64,000 bases of DNA from Desulfuromonadaceae bacterium (GTDB lineage: Bacteria > Desulfobacterota > Desulfuromonadia > Geobacterales > Pseudopelobacteraceae): positions 248,001 through 312,000 of the forward strand of contig JAQTQX010000001.1 of the NCBI GenBank assembly GCA_028712075.1, given 5' to 3'. The translations under genes and the position numbers were made by a program. Positions within the stretch are counted from its first letter, which is position 1. The number at the start of each line of letters is the position of its first letter. Below are positions 35,797 through 52,504 of the stretch, one piece after another. Under the pieces are notes generated by a model. The model had not been told where the DNA came from. It saw only the letters and a program-made list of their open reading frames with translations, and ran no database searches.

Positions 35797-37155
35797 TCAG
35801 ATATCTCCTGTTCCGTTTTCGGTTTCACTCTCTTCATCTGCCAACAGGTTCTGGGGGAGCAGTGCCGTGACATCGCCAGCCGGAAGCTCCTGGACATCCT
35901 TCAGTTTCCTGCCGACGGCCCGTGACCGTGTCTTTGCCTTTTCAATTGTTTCCGATGCCTGATGCAGCTTTTTTTGCACAGAGTCGAGGACATCACCATA
36001 TTTAGTCCACTCGGTTTTGACCGCCGCAAGGAGGTTCCAGACCTCGCTCGAGCGCTTCTGGATCGCCAGGGTGCGAAAGCCCATCTGCAGGCTGCTTAAT
36101 ATCGACCACAAGGTCGTCGGACCGGCGATGACGACGCGGCAGTCACGCTGGATTACTTCAATCAGACCGGTACGGCGGATAACTTCGGCGAACAGCCCCT
36201 CAATAGGAAGGAACAGTATGCCGAAATCGGTGGTTTTCGGCGGATTTAGATATTTTGAGCTGATGTCGGCGGCACACCCCTTGACGCGGATCTCCAGCTG
36301 TTTTCCTGCCGCCTCGACCCCTTCAGCATCGCCCCGTTCCTGCGCTTCGATCAGCCGCTGGTAGTCTTCCACCGGGAACTTGGCGTCAATTGGCAGCCAG
36401 ACAACTTCATCCGCCTCCATTCCCTGTCCCGGCAAACGGACCGCAAACTCGACGCGCTCACTGCCGCCTTTCGTCGCCACGTTGGTGGCAAACTGGTCAG
36501 GATTCAGCACCTGTTCGAGCAGCACGCCCAGCTGCACTTCACCCCATGTTCCCCGCGTCTTGACGTTGGTAAGGACTTTTTTCAGATCGCCGACACCGGA
36601 GGCAAGTGTCTGCATCTCGCCAAGCCCTTTATGTACCAGCTCCAATCGTTCGCTGACCTGCTTGAATGATTCACCGAGACGCTTTTCCAGCGTGCCCTGA
36701 AGTTTTTCATCAACTGTCTGCCGCATCTGCTCAAGCTGTTTGGCGTTATCAGCCTGGATACTCTGGAGTTTGCCTTCAACGGTAATCCGGACCTCTTCCA
36801 GCTTTTTCTCGTTTGATTCGGAAAGTTTGCCGAGCACTGTTGACATGGCATCGAGCTGGCCTTTCTGGATGCCAGCCAGTTCTGTCATCCGCCGTGCAAC
36901 GGAATCGCCGAAGCTCTTGAACGCTTCCGTAAGCTCCTGCCGCTGCTCACGAGCACCCTTGCCGAGCTCATCCCTGCTCCGGGCAATCTCTTCCCGGACG
37001 ATCCGTTCGGTTCGCTCCTGAGCTTTTTCGATGGCGTCAAGACGGAGAACAAGCGGAGAAGAGTCTGTCTGCGCTGATCTCTTCAGGAGGACGACAACGA
37101 GCGTTATAGTGATAACTAACAGGGTCACAGCTACAAACATCAGTATATCGGTCAC
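35797..37155 (-). CDS. rmuC: RmuC-family DNA recombination protein
   Basis: A 452-residue RmuC. A membrane anchor ([19 protein letters not shown]) is followed by long coiled coil to about residue 200 and the RmuC nuclease-like domain ([49 protein letters not shown]). RmuC limits inversion at short repeats in E. coli; activity is presumed endonuclease-like. The start is GTG 37155 with GGAGAG seven bases upstream. The stop is followed after one base by ispF, so the two are linked. Confidence 0.92.
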   Translation of the reverse strand: MTDILMFVAVTLLVITITLVVVLLKRSAQTDSSPLVLRLDAIEKAQERTERIVREEIARSRDELGKGAREQRQELTEAFKSFGDSVARRMTELAGIQKGQLDAMSTVLGKLSESNEKKLEEVRITVEGKLQSIQADNAKQLEQMRQTVDEKLQGTLEKRLGESFKQVSERLELVHKGLGEMQTLASGVGDLKKVLTNVKTRGTWGEVQLGVLLEQVLNPDQFATNVATKGGSERVEFAVRLPGQGMEADEVVWLPIDAKFPVEDYQRLIEAQERGDAEGVEAAGKQLEIRVKGCAADISSKYLNPPKTTDFGILFLPIEGLFAEVIRRTGLIEVIQRDCRVVIAGPTTLWSILSSLQMGFRTLAIQKRSSEVWNLLAAVKTEWTKYGDVLDSVQKKLHQASETIEKAKTRSRAVGRKLKDVQELPAGDVTALLPQNLLADEESETENGTGDI

Positions 37156-37356
37156 GTTCTCTCCCCGCCCATCTTCTTTTTCATTTTATTATTCCCTTTG
37201 ACCGTCACACTCACGACAATTACTTAATAATGGGTATTTCTATGGACGATTTATTATCTGAAAGTAAATTTATTTGCCTCAAGCTCGGCCATAGGATTGT
37301 TACGCATAATTAAGTGGTTATGATGTCATGCATAGTTCTATAGACATTTTTTCAAA

Positions 37357-37548
37357 TCAACTTTGATGGATTCCGCCTTGTTTTGTCCATAGGTAACGCG
37401 TATGACGCAGCTTACCTTTTTTGCCAATATTTCCTCGTTCAACCATGATTCGTAACTGGTCTTTCAATAGTCTGCGAGGAATCTCGTCACCAATTCGGCA
37501 GTGTATTTCGCTGATACTGGCATCACGGTATATTTCAAGATCGCGCAA
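37357..37548 (-). pseudogene. Winged-helix-like C-terminal fragment
   Basis: A 63-codon frame (from TTG 37548) reading ISEIHCRIGDEIPRRLLKDQ and GKKGKLRHTRYLW, which has the look of a winged-helix DNA-binding end. The frame stays open upstream into the end of dinD without an ATG or Shine-Dalgarno, so it may be the leftover C-terminus of a gene whose front was lost, perhaps when the dinD/RM island arrived. Family not recognised. Confidence 0.4.
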
Positions 37549-37606
37549 GACCAGTTCATGAAGCCTGTGCGCCTCAATACCCTTAGACGGGCAATTTCTC
37601 GTCTGC

Positions 37607-38449
37607 CTATTTTTTACGTTTTGCTGACTGCTTTACAAGCTGCTTTTCTTCAGACTTTACCCGGCGCTCAACTTTCTTGAGATCCTCGCCAGGCGGCAGT
37701 TCTTCCGGCCTTATGCCACGATCCGTAAGAACCTTGCGTACGTCGAGATTATTTTTCACATGCTCGGATGTTATAGCACCTTCGTGACGTAGATCGTCGC
37801 GTTTGATATTGAAGTTGGTTATCTCGTTGGCAAAATCTTTGGCCTTAATGGTGATCGTGGGTAGAAAATCAGCTAATGCCCGGCTATCAGGCATTCCCAG
37901 CCGGTCTTTCATCTGCTGGGTTGTCTTGCCGCCAAACAGCGCCGCATCACCCTTGCTACGGATACGGGCGAAGCCGCTGTTGTCCCCGATACGCTCGAAG
38001 ATCAGGCCGGAAAGTTCTTTTTCGGATAAGGTAAGTTTTTGGCGGGCGGCCAAACGTTCCTGCTCTTCAAGCCGTTTTTCGATCAGTTCCAGTCTGCGGG
38101 TTTGAACAGCAAAGTAGGTCTGGGCAAAAGCGATCTCCACCTTGCGGGGGTCGCCGTTCTGGGCGATCAGGTAGCAGGCGTAGCGGGTAAGCATGAGATC
38201 GTCTATGTCTTTTTCCGCACCCTTGGGCATCGGGATCGTTTTCCTGACGTCAGGAAAATGATCGGAAACTTCATGCCCCGCTGTCTTGCAAGCAATCTTT
38301 GCTTTCTCGATAACCTTGGCAAAGTTCTCCCACTTGGAATAGCCCAGAAGTCCTTGAAGATCGCGGGCAAACCAGAATTCTTCGTCATCGATTCGGTGGG
38401 CGTAGTCCTCGAAGTTTTTGTGTAGTTGGATAATAATGTCGCTTTTCAT
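37607..38449 (-). CDS. dinD: DinD-family protein (copy A)
   Basis: A 280-residue DinD homologue. The N-terminal Bro-N-like part has [21 protein letters not shown], then [20 protein letters not shown] conserved block ([16 protein letters not shown]) and a C-terminal [19 protein letters not shown]. In E. coli DinD is SOS-induced and inhibits RecA; here its start overlaps the end of the RM gene by four bases (ATGA) with GAGGAAACC upstream, so it is translationally coupled to it. A second DinD lies at 41363-42235. The basic tail (KQSAKRKK) is a notable difference. Confidence 0.85.
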   Translation of the reverse strand: MKSDIIIQLHKNFEDYAHRIDDEEFWFARDLQGLLGYSKWENFAKVIEKAKIACKTAGHEVSDHFPDVRKTIPMPKGAEKDIDDLMLTRYACYLIAQNGDPRKVEIAFAQTYFAVQTRRLELIEKRLEEQERLAARQKLTLSEKELSGLIFERIGDNSGFARIRSKGDAALFGGKTTQQMKDRLGMPDSRALADFLPTITIKAKDFANEITNFNIKRDDLRHEGAITSEHVKNNLDVRKVLTDRGIRPEELPPGEDLKKVERRVKSEEKQLVKQSAKRKK

Positions 38450-41244
38450 GGTTTCCTCGTTTTACTTTTTTGGATTTCTCCCACCACCAGCGGCGCAACC
38501 AACTCCTGATACCGCTCAAATAAAAACGCCACCCGCTCGGCTTCTGTTTTGAAGGCGGTTTTGCAGTAGGCAGCATCCACGGCGCGATCCAGTGCCTGAT
38601 GCGCTTTGACCAGTTCCGGCGGCATGGTCAGGGGATCGTAAAGGTCGGCAAGGGTAGCGGTTCGACTCCGCTCACCGACCTGACCTGTTCCCTGAGCGGA
38701 GTCGAAGGGAGTAGGCATGAACTTGGCGCGGGCGTCGAGCACCCCTTGAGCGGCTGCTTCGATGGCGGACTGTTGTTTTTCGGTCGGCTCGGGCCAGGGG
38801 AAGTTGTTGTAGACAAAGCTTCCTGAATATCGATAATCGCTCTTTAAGCGTCCGCATACAGCACGAGTCCAAGCCATGTGCATGGTGGAGGAGAGAATAC
38901 CGAAATGGTACGGAGTGGCATCCGGCACCAGATAATTCGTGTTGCTACAGATGGTTTCCGGGCCCATAAAACCAATGGGAATAAAGCGGCGGCGTTCTGA
39001 CGATACTTCCGGAACAACCAGATAGTGTGTTTTTGGTTGTGAAACATAGAAGAAGAGGCTTGGCGTATCGGCAGTTTTACGGGTTGGTTCAGCGCTGCTT
39101 GCTCCCCTGAAAGCACGTACCTTTTCAATCCGTGCCAGTACATCCGGCATTTCCCTCAAACTATCCGGTGCAACTCCCAAAAGCCACAAGCAGTAACGCT
39201 CCAGCCCGTTGATAAAATCCTCTGACCCCATGTACGGCTTAATATAACCGGCAACAGCAGGATATTTGGCGAGCAGTTCAGCGCGTTCTGCTCTGGACAA
39301 AATCAGATTGCCGTCATCTGTCGGTTTATTGCCGTACTTCATTGCCGGAACCTGGCAAAGTGGGGCACTTCTTTTCACCACAACCACGTCCGGCGCATCC
39401 ACCAAATACGGATTAATGTTACTAGCCTTGACAGAGTGCGGCTCGCTTTTGAGTGTGTCATAATCAAAGATGATTTTTTCAGGAACATCAGTCAATCCGA
39501 ATCCAATAATTACGCAATGAACCGCAGCTTTGCCCCGTGCCTCATTGTTCCACTGAAAGGTACGATGGGCAAAATGAATCCTGATACCGCGTAGAAAGAG
39601 ATTGGGCCAGAGGATGCCGACCTGTTCACCTTGGGTGATTGAATTAGTGGAGACAAAGGCAGCACGTAGTGCTGGATTCTCGGCCATATATTCCGTAGCC
39701 TTGCGATACCAGCAGGCCACGTAATCGAGGTCGGAGGCTGACTTTATGCCAGAGAAAATTTCTGTCAATTCGGCTTTCTGTTCTTTTGTCTGGTAATGCT
39801 TGCCCAGAAACGGCGGATTCCCTAACAAATACGACAACCGGTACGCCGGAACAACCTCGTTCCAATCGATCCGCAAGGCATTGCCATGTACGATGTGCGG
39901 TGCCTTCTTGAGCGGCAGGCGGGCGTAGTACTGACCGAATTCTTCCGATACCTTCAGGTTCATCTGGTGATCGGTCAACCAGAGCGCCACCTCGGCAATC
40001 CGCGCCGGCCACTCTTCGATCTCAATGCCGTGGAACTGATCAACGTTGACGCCGATAAGCTGGAAAACGTCCAGCATGAGCTGGTCGCTCTGGCGCACAT
40101 GGCGCAGTACCTCCAGCTCCAGCAGACGCAGCTCGCGGTAGGCGATAACGAGGAAGTTGCCACAACCGCAGGCCGGGTCGAAGAAAGTCAGATGAGCGAG
40201 CTTTTTCAAAAACTCGAAAAGCTGGTTCCGGTTGCGCTTGACCTTGTTGAATTCCGCCCACAGTTCATCGAGAAAAAGCGGGTGGATCAGCTTGAGGATG
40301 TTGGTTTCGCTGGTGTAGTGAGCCCCCAGGTTGCGCCGGGCGGTGGTGTCCATGATCGACTGGAACAGTGAGCCGAAGATAGCCGGTGAGATGCGGCTCC
40401 AGTCAAGGGCGCAGCAATCCAGCAGCGCTTCGCGCATCTGCCGGGTGCAATCGGAGATCGGAAGGGCTTCACTAAATAACTGGCCATTGACGTACGGAAA
40501 AGCGGCCATCTGCTCGTCAAGCGCCGCTGAGCGGCGTTCAGGCGCGGTATCAAGCACCTGGAACAGTTTGGCGAGGTGCATTCCCAGATCACTGCCGTCC
40601 TCCGCCGTGCGTTGCTCCAGATAATCCTGAAACTGGCAACGCTCAAACAGAGCCGTATCCTCGGCAAACATGCAAAACAGGATACGCACCAGCAGTACTT
40701 CAAGCGGATGTCCGTCGTAGCCGGACGATTTTAGCAAATCGTGCAGTTTTCCCAGTTTCTCCGCTGCCTGGATGTTGACCGGGTCTTGCTGGCCGAAACT
40801 GCGCGTTTGATAACCGGCGATGAAACCGAAGAGCTTGATGTTTTTGGAAAGATCAGCAAGGGAGAAGTCGTGCTGTTCTTTATTATCGAGATCGTAGAGG
40901 CGGAAACGGGCAAAGTCCGATACCAGAACATAACGTGGCAGGTCACGCTCTTTCAGGCCGGGAAAATAATCGAATGCCTGACGGGCAGCGCGATCCAGAT
41001 CCTTGCCGCGCGACTTGTGCTCGATGAGAAGCACGCCTTTCCAGAGCAGATCGATAAAGCCGCCGTGATCATCATCTTTTTTAACCGGAGCTTCAAACGA
41101 AGCAACCCGTCGCCGGGTAATACCGAAGACATTGAAAAAACTGTCCCAAAAGCTCTTGGCTTCGGCATCTTCGGAACATTCTGTTGCCCACTCACGGCTG
41201 AAAGCCAGGGCGCGGTCACGTATTTCATTCCAGGAAAGTGGCAT
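38446..41244 (-). CDS. MmeI-like single-chain restriction-modification enzyme (type IIL)
   Basis: A 932-residue protein combining endonuclease and adenine methyltransferase. An N-terminal D-x9-E-x-K nuclease site is seen exactly as in MmeI: D65 to E75 and K77 in [17 protein letters not shown]. Motif X-like GAHYTSE is at 307-313, motif [10 protein letters not shown] at 356-364, and motif IV NPPF at 476-479 ([13 protein letters not shown]). The remaining C-terminal 400 residues would hold the specificity region. A direct repeat-free single gene of this length fits type IIL enzymes. It probably protects against phage. Confidence 0.85.
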   Translation of the reverse strand: MPLSWNEIRDRALAFSREWATECSEDAEAKSFWDSFFNVFGITRRRVASFEAPVKKDDDHGGFIDLLWKGVLLIEHKSRGKDLDRAARQAFDYFPGLKERDLPRYVLVSDFARFRLYDLDNKEQHDFSLADLSKNIKLFGFIAGYQTRSFGQQDPVNIQAAEKLGKLHDLLKSSGYDGHPLEVLLVRILFCMFAEDTALFERCQFQDYLEQRTAEDGSDLGMHLAKLFQVLDTAPERRSAALDEQMAAFPYVNGQLFSEALPISDCTRQMREALLDCCALDWSRISPAIFGSLFQSIMDTTARRNLGAHYTSETNILKLIHPLFLDELWAEFNKVKRNRNQLFEFLKKLAHLTFFDPACGCGNFLVIAYRELRLLELEVLRHVRQSDQLMLDVFQLIGVNVDQFHGIEIEEWPARIAEVALWLTDHQMNLKVSEEFGQYYARLPLKKAPHIVHGNALRIDWNEVVPAYRLSYLLGNPPFLGKHYQTKEQKAELTEIFSGIKSASDLDYVACWYRKATEYMAENPALRAAFVSTNSITQGEQVGILWPNLFLRGIRIHFAHRTFQWNNEARGKAAVHCVIIGFGLTDVPEKIIFDYDTLKSEPHSVKASNINPYLVDAPDVVVVKRSAPLCQVPAMKYGNKPTDDGNLILSRAERAELLAKYPAVAGYIKPYMGSEDFINGLERYCLWLLGVAPDSLREMPDVLARIEKVRAFRGASSAEPTRKTADTPSLFFYVSQPKTHYLVVPEVSSERRRFIPIGFMGPETICSNTNYLVPDATPYHFGILSSTMHMAWTRAVCGRLKSDYRYSGSFVYNNFPWPEPTEKQQSAIEAAAQGVLDARAKFMPTPFDSAQGTGQVGERSRTATLADLYDPLTMPPELVKAHQALDRAVDAAYCKTAFKTEAERVAFLFERYQELVAPLVVGEIQKSKTRKP

Positions 41245-41362
41245 CAGGGTACCTCAATGACCTTGTCTGGCAGCCATGTTACAAAAACAGCACGGTATCC
41301 AAAAAGTTGATAACTCGTGCTGATGGTTAGATAAAAGAAACTGGCTGGACGAAAACAAGCAA

Positions 41363-42235
41363 CTACCCCTCTTTCTTTTCCACCAACCCCTTCGCGTCCT
41401 TCTCCTCAAGCTCCATCAACGGCGGTCTACACTTGATCCGCTTTTCCACCTCGCTGATATGTTCAGCAGGCGGTATATGCTCCGGCATGACGCCACCGAT
41501 TCGCCTGATTGCCTCACGTACTTCCTTTCCCACAGCTTCATGGGTGTGGATGGCCTGCTGCTGATCCTTCACACGTGCACGCGCCAGCTTGTCCCGTGTC
41601 TGGGTCATGCGGAACTGGTTAGCGGCAAGCTCGGTGGTATCCATCCGATCCATGAGGTTTTCCTTCTTTGGGATACCCTTGCGCTGCTTGATCCCCTCAT
41701 TGCCAAGTCCGCCATAAAGCCCCTTGTAACCTGCGTCATGAAAAATACCGAACATCCTATCCTGCACCCCCGCATCACGGGCCGCGCCGGAAAGGGCTTT
41801 AAACTCTTCGCTGGTCTGTTTGCGAATTTCAAGACGCTCCAGATCGGCAGCCAAAGCGTCGGACATTTCCTGGCGTCGAGCCTGGATTGCAAAATATTTC
41901 TGAGCCTCTGCAATCTCGGGTTTGCGCGGGTCACCGTTTTGGGCAATGAGATAACAGGCGAAGCGGGAAAGATGGTAATCTTCAACCATCTGGACAGCAC
42001 CCTTGCCGCCTGTGATCGGTTTGCCGGCGCCGGCAAAGTGATAACCAGGATCATTCCCTGATTGTTCACAGGAAGTTATCGCCCTTTTAACCGCATCCTC
42101 AAAACGCCGCCACTGGCTGTACCCGAGCAAGGGCTGGAGTTCACGGGCGCTCCAGTATTCAGCCCCATGCTCGTTCAGTTTCTTCTGGTCTTCAAAGGAT
42201 ATATTTCCCCGCACCGGCAATGTTTTTTTCGTCAT
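41363..42235 (-). CDS. dinD: DinD-family protein (copy B)
   Basis: A 290-residue DinD homologue with the same two conserved blocks as copy A (GAEYWSARELQPLLGYSQW and [16 protein letters not shown]) and a C-terminal HIPPAEHISEVEKRIK. It lies 118 bases upstream of the RM gene on the same strand. The acidic/basic ends differ from copy A, so they are paralogues rather than a recent duplication. No LexA box was recognised upstream. Confidence 0.83.
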   Translation of the reverse strand: MTKKTLPVRGNISFEDQKKLNEHGAEYWSARELQPLLGYSQWRRFEDAVKRAITSCEQSGNDPGYHFAGAGKPITGGKGAVQMVEDYHLSRFACYLIAQNGDPRKPEIAEAQKYFAIQARRQEMSDALAADLERLEIRKQTSEEFKALSGAARDAGVQDRMFGIFHDAGYKGLYGGLGNEGIKQRKGIPKKENLMDRMDTTELAANQFRMTQTRDKLARARVKDQQQAIHTHEAVGKEVREAIRRIGGVMPEHIPPAEHISEVEKRIKCRPPLMELEEKDAKGLVEKKEG

Positions 42236-42407
42236 AATTCATCCACTTTTTGAAGTAGAATTTTAACGTCGCAGAGCAGCTTAAATCGGCAGGAGACATC
42301 ATGAGAGTGGCATTCAGAATATCGGTAAAACCGTGTTGAATGAAACAACAGGTGAAAAACAACGCTTGGATAACTACTTGCCGCATTATTAGACAATGCG
42401 GCAAATA

Positions 42408-43442
42408 CTACCCTTCCGCCTTCAGATCCCGCGCCATCAGCTCTATCACCGCCTGGCGTGCCGGCTTGTCTTCATGCAGGATTTCAAAGGTCTTCTCCAC
42501 AATCGGCATCTCTACGCCAAGCTTGCGGGAGAGCTGGTAGACTGATTCGGCGCTCTTGACCCCTTCAGCAACCATGCGCATCTCGGCAAGGATATCGGCC
42601 AGTTTCATCCCCTGGCCAAGCTTGAAGCCGACCGTCCGGTTTCGTGACAGGTCGCCGGTGCAGGTAAGCACCAGATCTCCCATACCAGCCAGACCGGAAA
42701 AAGTTGCTGTCTGTGCCCCCATCGCCTGGCCAAGACGATTCATTTCCGCCAGCCCCCGCGTAATAAGGGCGGCCCGGGCATTGTGCCCAAAACCAAGACC
42801 GTCGCTGATGCCGGCAGCAATGGCGATGACATTCTTGATCGCGCCACCCAGTTCAACACCGACCACGTCGCTGTTGGTATAAACGCGCAGACAGGGACAG
42901 CTAAAGGCATTCTGGACGCGTGTAGATGCGGCGGTGTTACGCGATGCGGCCACAATCAATGAGGGAAGTTCCTGAGCAACTTCCCTGGCAAAAGTAGGCC
43001 CTGACAACGCGACGTAGCGGTTCAGGACATCATCACCAAGCAGATCAGCGCAAATGCACGATACCGTCTGAAGAGTGTCGAGCTCTATCCCTTTCGAGGC
43101 GTTGACAACAATTGTTTCCGATCCGATCTTCCCAGCCAGCTGTTGCAAGACGCTGCGCATCACCTGTACCGGGGTCACCAGCAGCACGATGCCGCGCCCG
43201 GCGACCGCCTCCTGCAGATTTTCTGTGCAGGCAAGTGCGGGATGCAGGATAACGCCCGGAAGAAACAGCGAATTGGTATGACTCGTTGTGATCTCCGCCA
43301 CCAACTCCGGCTCATACACCCAGAGTATCGTATCATTGCCGTTGGCGGCCAGACGCCCCGCCAACGCGGTGCCCCAGCTGCCGCCGCCTATGACGGCAAT
43401 CCGCTCGATACCTGTCACTTTTCCGGCACGCACGTCAGTCAT
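42408..43442 (-). CDS. gpsA: Glycerol-3-phosphate dehydrogenase [NAD(P)+]
   Basis: A GpsA of 344 residues. GGGSWGTALAGRLAANG near the N-terminus binds NAD(P), and SGPTFAREVAQELPSLIV, GGAIKNVIAIAAGISDGLGFGHNARAALITRGLAEM carry the catalytic lysine and substrate residues. It reduces dihydroxyacetone phosphate for phospholipid synthesis. The longer frame to 43517 is not used: ATG 43442 (or 43445) overlaps the HEAT gene's stop by a few bases and begins nearer the usual N-terminus. Confidence 0.9.
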   Translation of the reverse strand: MTDVRAGKVTGIERIAVIGGGSWGTALAGRLAANGNDTILWVYEPELVAEITTSHTNSLFLPGVILHPALACTENLQEAVAGRGIVLLVTPVQVMRSVLQQLAGKIGSETIVVNASKGIELDTLQTVSCICADLLGDDVLNRYVALSGPTFAREVAQELPSLIVAASRNTAASTRVQNAFSCPCLRVYTNSDVVGVELGGAIKNVIAIAAGISDGLGFGHNARAALITRGLAEMNRLGQAMGAQTATFSGLAGMGDLVLTCTGDLSRNRTVGFKLGQGMKLADILAEMRMVAEGVKSAESVYQLSRKLGVEMPIVEKTFEILHEDKPARQAVIELMARDLKAEG

Positions 43443-45024
43443 CATAGTCATCGTCCTCGTACTCTTCCTCCAGACGCGGATCATACCCCTCGGCCAACGT
43501 TTGCCGGGCAGCGTCAACGCTGTCCAGCAACAACCGCCTGATAAATGGGTGGCGGCAGTCAGGCATAAAACTACCGACGAGGCTTAAAGCCGTAGCCAAG
43601 GTTTTTTGCACCGCGCTTTCATCGCTGTCAATCTGCTGCAGGTAATCAGCTGTCAGCAACAGACGCTTGATGATGTCGGCACGACGCGGCACAATCAATT
43701 CATCGCAGCAGCGGGCAATCTCTTTCTCCAAGGCAGCTTCCGACACACTATCAGGACCGCCATCCCCTTCGAGGGCGGCAAAACGATCAGCAGCATCGTA
43801 CAGAGCCACCTCCGTCAGCACCCATCCCTCCATGCCAGCGTCATCAAGCAGTTCATTACTGGCAGCAACATAGCCTGGAATTTTTTCAACAATATTTTCC
43901 AGATGCGTCAGCTTGAACCGGGGAATATATGCTTCCGGCTTAAGGGAGTCCGCGCGAAACAGGCGCATGTCAACGTAGAAATCCGGGGGCAGATACACCC
44001 CCCCTTCGCGACTGCGGTGGAGTGCATCACGCAACGAAGCCAGCGCGTAATCCGCGTTAATTGGCGTCAGCATTTCGCCTCCGGCAACATCTTTGAGAAT
44101 GTGGCCGTACTCCTTTTCATCTTTCATACGATAGCTTATGGCATTCAACAGGCCGTCCGTCTCGCCGGTCAGCACCAACATGGCCGCAAATGCCTGGCTG
44201 TCAAGCCGCCAGGAAAACCACAAGGTTCGGGAACCGTAAAAATCGACCGGGCCGGCATACACTTCATGGAATGGCAGTGGCTGCTGGAAGGAGTGTGGAA
44301 GTTTTTCCGCTACAGTAATTCCGGTAAAGGAGAGTCTTTGAATACCGCGCCGTATAAGGAGTGCGGACTCTCCTTCATGTCCTTCCTCGGCCCGCATAAG
44401 AACATCCAGGGCATACCCGCTCCTGTGACGTCCCAGGGAGCGAACCGCTGCATGGACAACTTCCTCCTTTTCGAAAGAGAGCAGAATTTCCAGAAGTGCG
44501 GCAGATTCTGCAGAAGCAGCATCAGCAAGCCGCTGCATCATCCGCTCCCGGAACTCATCCGTCACATCAAGGAAGCTGTCGATAAAACGGACCAGACCGC
44601 GCTCACCATCCTTGAGACAGTCATTGACAAAACCTTCCAGTGTGGGGGAACCATAACCGGTCATGGCTGCAAAGGGGGGGGCGGTAACATCGATGCCGCT
44701 GTCATGCAGCAGATCAAGAAGGGCCAGTTTGCCATCCTCTTCAAGGTCGGTACGCTTGAGGGTTATCTGAATCAGCTGGTCCATCCAGGCAGATGCGTCA
44801 AAAAAATCGAGCATGCAGGTATATCGGTAGAGGGCGGTGCCGTTCTGTTCCCGCCACAACTTACGCACCAACGGTGAAAGCGCCCGTTTTCCGGATTTTT
44901 GCAAACGGCGCCCAATCCGCTCCATCTGCTCACCAGTCAGATCCTCACGCTTGAGATAATCGAGCAACCGATTGATACGGCGCCGTTCGCGTAACGTTTT
45001 GTCTATCTTGAGGAGCTGCGTCAT
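43435..45024 (-). CDS. HEAT-repeat-like protein next to gyrA
   Basis: A 529-residue protein that is mostly helical with repeated leucine-rich pairs (for example RTDLEEDGKLALLDLLHD, VVHAAVRSLGRHRSGYALDV) suggesting HEAT repeats, and a very acidic C-terminus (EEEYEDDDYDD). It starts immediately after the gyrA stop and overlaps gpsA, which is the arrangement I recall from Geobacteraceae. No enzymatic motif. Likely a scaffold protein; function unknown. Confidence 0.75.
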   Translation of the reverse strand: MTQLLKIDKTLRERRRINRLLDYLKREDLTGEQMERIGRRLQKSGKRALSPLVRKLWREQNGTALYRYTCMLDFFDASAWMDQLIQITLKRTDLEEDGKLALLDLLHDSGIDVTAPPFAAMTGYGSPTLEGFVNDCLKDGERGLVRFIDSFLDVTDEFRERMMQRLADAASAESAALLEILLSFEKEEVVHAAVRSLGRHRSGYALDVLMRAEEGHEGESALLIRRGIQRLSFTGITVAEKLPHSFQQPLPFHEVYAGPVDFYGSRTLWFSWRLDSQAFAAMLVLTGETDGLLNAISYRMKDEKEYGHILKDVAGGEMLTPINADYALASLRDALHRSREGGVYLPPDFYVDMRLFRADSLKPEAYIPRFKLTHLENIVEKIPGYVAASNELLDDAGMEGWVLTEVALYDAADRFAALEGDGGPDSVSEAALEKEIARCCDELIVPRRADIIKRLLLTADYLQQIDSDESAVQKTLATALSLVGSFMPDCRHPFIRRLLLDSVDAARQTLAEGYDPRLEEEYEDDDYDD

Positions 45025-47586
<2,562 letters not shown>

Positions 47587-47648
47587 TGGTACCTCGTATC
47601 TGCTATTCTCGTCGCAACGACGAGAAGGTTATTTTAAAAATTGTCGCA

Positions 47649-51156
<3,508 letters not shown>

Positions 51157-51165
51157 CAGTGGTAT

Positions 51166-52287
51166 TTAGAGCCTCATAGGCATGATGACGGCAAGAAAGG
51201 TATCGGAATTTTCCGGAACCAGAATAGATGGGGAAAGTTCGTCTTTAAACTTCATCTCAATTTTTTCTGTTTCTGCAACGGAAAGAACATCAAGAAGATA
51301 ACGGGCATTAAACCTGACGGCGATAGGTTCTCCGGTATAATCAACATCCAACTCTTCCATGGCATCACCAAGCTCAGGATTACTGGAAGAAATTTTAATC
51401 CCGCCTGAGACTATTTCCAACATAATTCCCTTAAACTTTTCACTTGATAAAATTGCCATTCGTCGTACGGAATGACTGAAATCTTCCTTGTTAACTGTCA
51501 CTATGCGTGTATTACCGGTAGGAATTACCCTATTGTAATCGGGAAATTCACCGTCGACGAGGCGCATAACCATATAGGAATCACCTTTTTTAAGAACGGC
51601 ACTATTATCCAGAAAACCGAACATGAGGGTTCCCCCCTCTTCATCAGTAACCTTCTTCATCTCGTAGATACCTTTTTTTGGCAGAATTACTCCCTTGAGC
51701 AGTTCCGGTCCAGGATTACCTTTCAGCTGTCCTGATGCTATTGAGAGTCTATGACCGTCCGTTGATACCATTCTCAAACCATTAGTACCGTCAGAGTTTA
51801 CCTCCACTTTAATGAAAATACCGTTTAAATTATACTTTGTTTCGTCTGTACAGATGGCGTACGATGTTCTTTCTATCATGCCTCGTAACAAGGATGTTTC
51901 AATTTCAAAAAGGTTTTCCTCTTTTACTTCGGGAAAATAGGGAAATTCGTCTGAAGACAACCCCACAATATTGAACTGAACCTTACCGCATTTTATCTCA
52001 ACCCAGTCATTATCCTTTGACAAAAACAGAATTGGCTGATTGGGAAGTTCCTTAACAATTTCATACAATTTTTTTGCAGAAACTGTTATTTTTCCGGGAA
52101 CAGTAACGTCAGCGGCATAACTACTTTTCATTCCGACTTCCAGATCTGTTGCAGTGACAAATAGAGAACCTTCCTGAGCTTCAAGAAGGACATTTGATAG
52201 AATAGGCATTGAAGTTCTTTTTTCAATTATTCCCTGAATTTTCTGCAACGCTTTCATGAACTGTTCTTTGTCTATTTTAAATTCCAT
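51166..52287 (-). CDS. dnaN: DNA polymerase III beta sliding clamp
   Basis: A 373-residue DnaN. The three-domain clamp is seen by its N-terminal EFKIDKEQFMKALQKIQGII, the central FDGFRLS-type block (STDGHRLSIAS) and the C-terminus LVPENSDTFLAVIMPMRL ending in the conserved MPMRL. A strong AGGGAGG precedes the ATG. The 217-base spacer to dnaA contains a DnaA box and several AT-rich tracts. Confidence 0.97.
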   Translation of the reverse strand: MEFKIDKEQFMKALQKIQGIIEKRTSMPILSNVLLEAQEGSLFVTATDLEVGMKSSYAADVTVPGKITVSAKKLYEIVKELPNQPILFLSKDNDWVEIKCGKVQFNIVGLSSDEFPYFPEVKEENLFEIETSLLRGMIERTSYAICTDETKYNLNGIFIKVEVNSDGTNGLRMVSTDGHRLSIASGQLKGNPGPELLKGVILPKKGIYEMKKVTDEEGGTLMFGFLDNSAVLKKGDSYMVMRLVDGEFPDYNRVIPTGNTRIVTVNKEDFSHSVRRMAILSSEKFKGIMLEIVSGGIKISSSNPELGDAMEELDVDYTGEPIAVRFNARYLLDVLSVAETEKIEMKFKDELSPSILVPENSDTFLAVIMPMRL

Positions 52288-52464
52288 ACATGCCTCCCTC
52301 TTGTTACTAGGTAGTATATAATTAATATAAGATCTTTGTAGTACGTTGTAGGCATTGTTTAAACTGGGGATAATTATGTAACAACCTTGATTTTAAAGGA
52401 TACTATATCTTAATGACTGTGTATTACGGTGACCAGTTACGGCGTTTATTACCAGTCAGGAAAA

Positions 52465-52473
52465 TTATCAACA
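52465..52473 (+). promoter_or_regulatory. DnaA box (TTATCAACA) between dnaA and dnaN
   Basis: TTATCAACA differs from the TTATCCACA consensus at one base. A second, weaker GTTATCCGC lies at 52496-52504 at the dnaA stop. The dnaA-dnaN spacer could form part of a bipartite origin. Confidence 0.5.
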
Positions 52474-52504
52474 GATGTTAACAGTGAATTAACAGGTTAT
52501 CCGC

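Noticed and set aside
43606..44877. 423-codon open frame on the plus strand opposite the HEAT-repeat gene
   Set aside because: The minus strand frame is longer, fits between gyrA and gpsA with direct junctions, and has a sensible protein; the antisense product has no recognisable motif.
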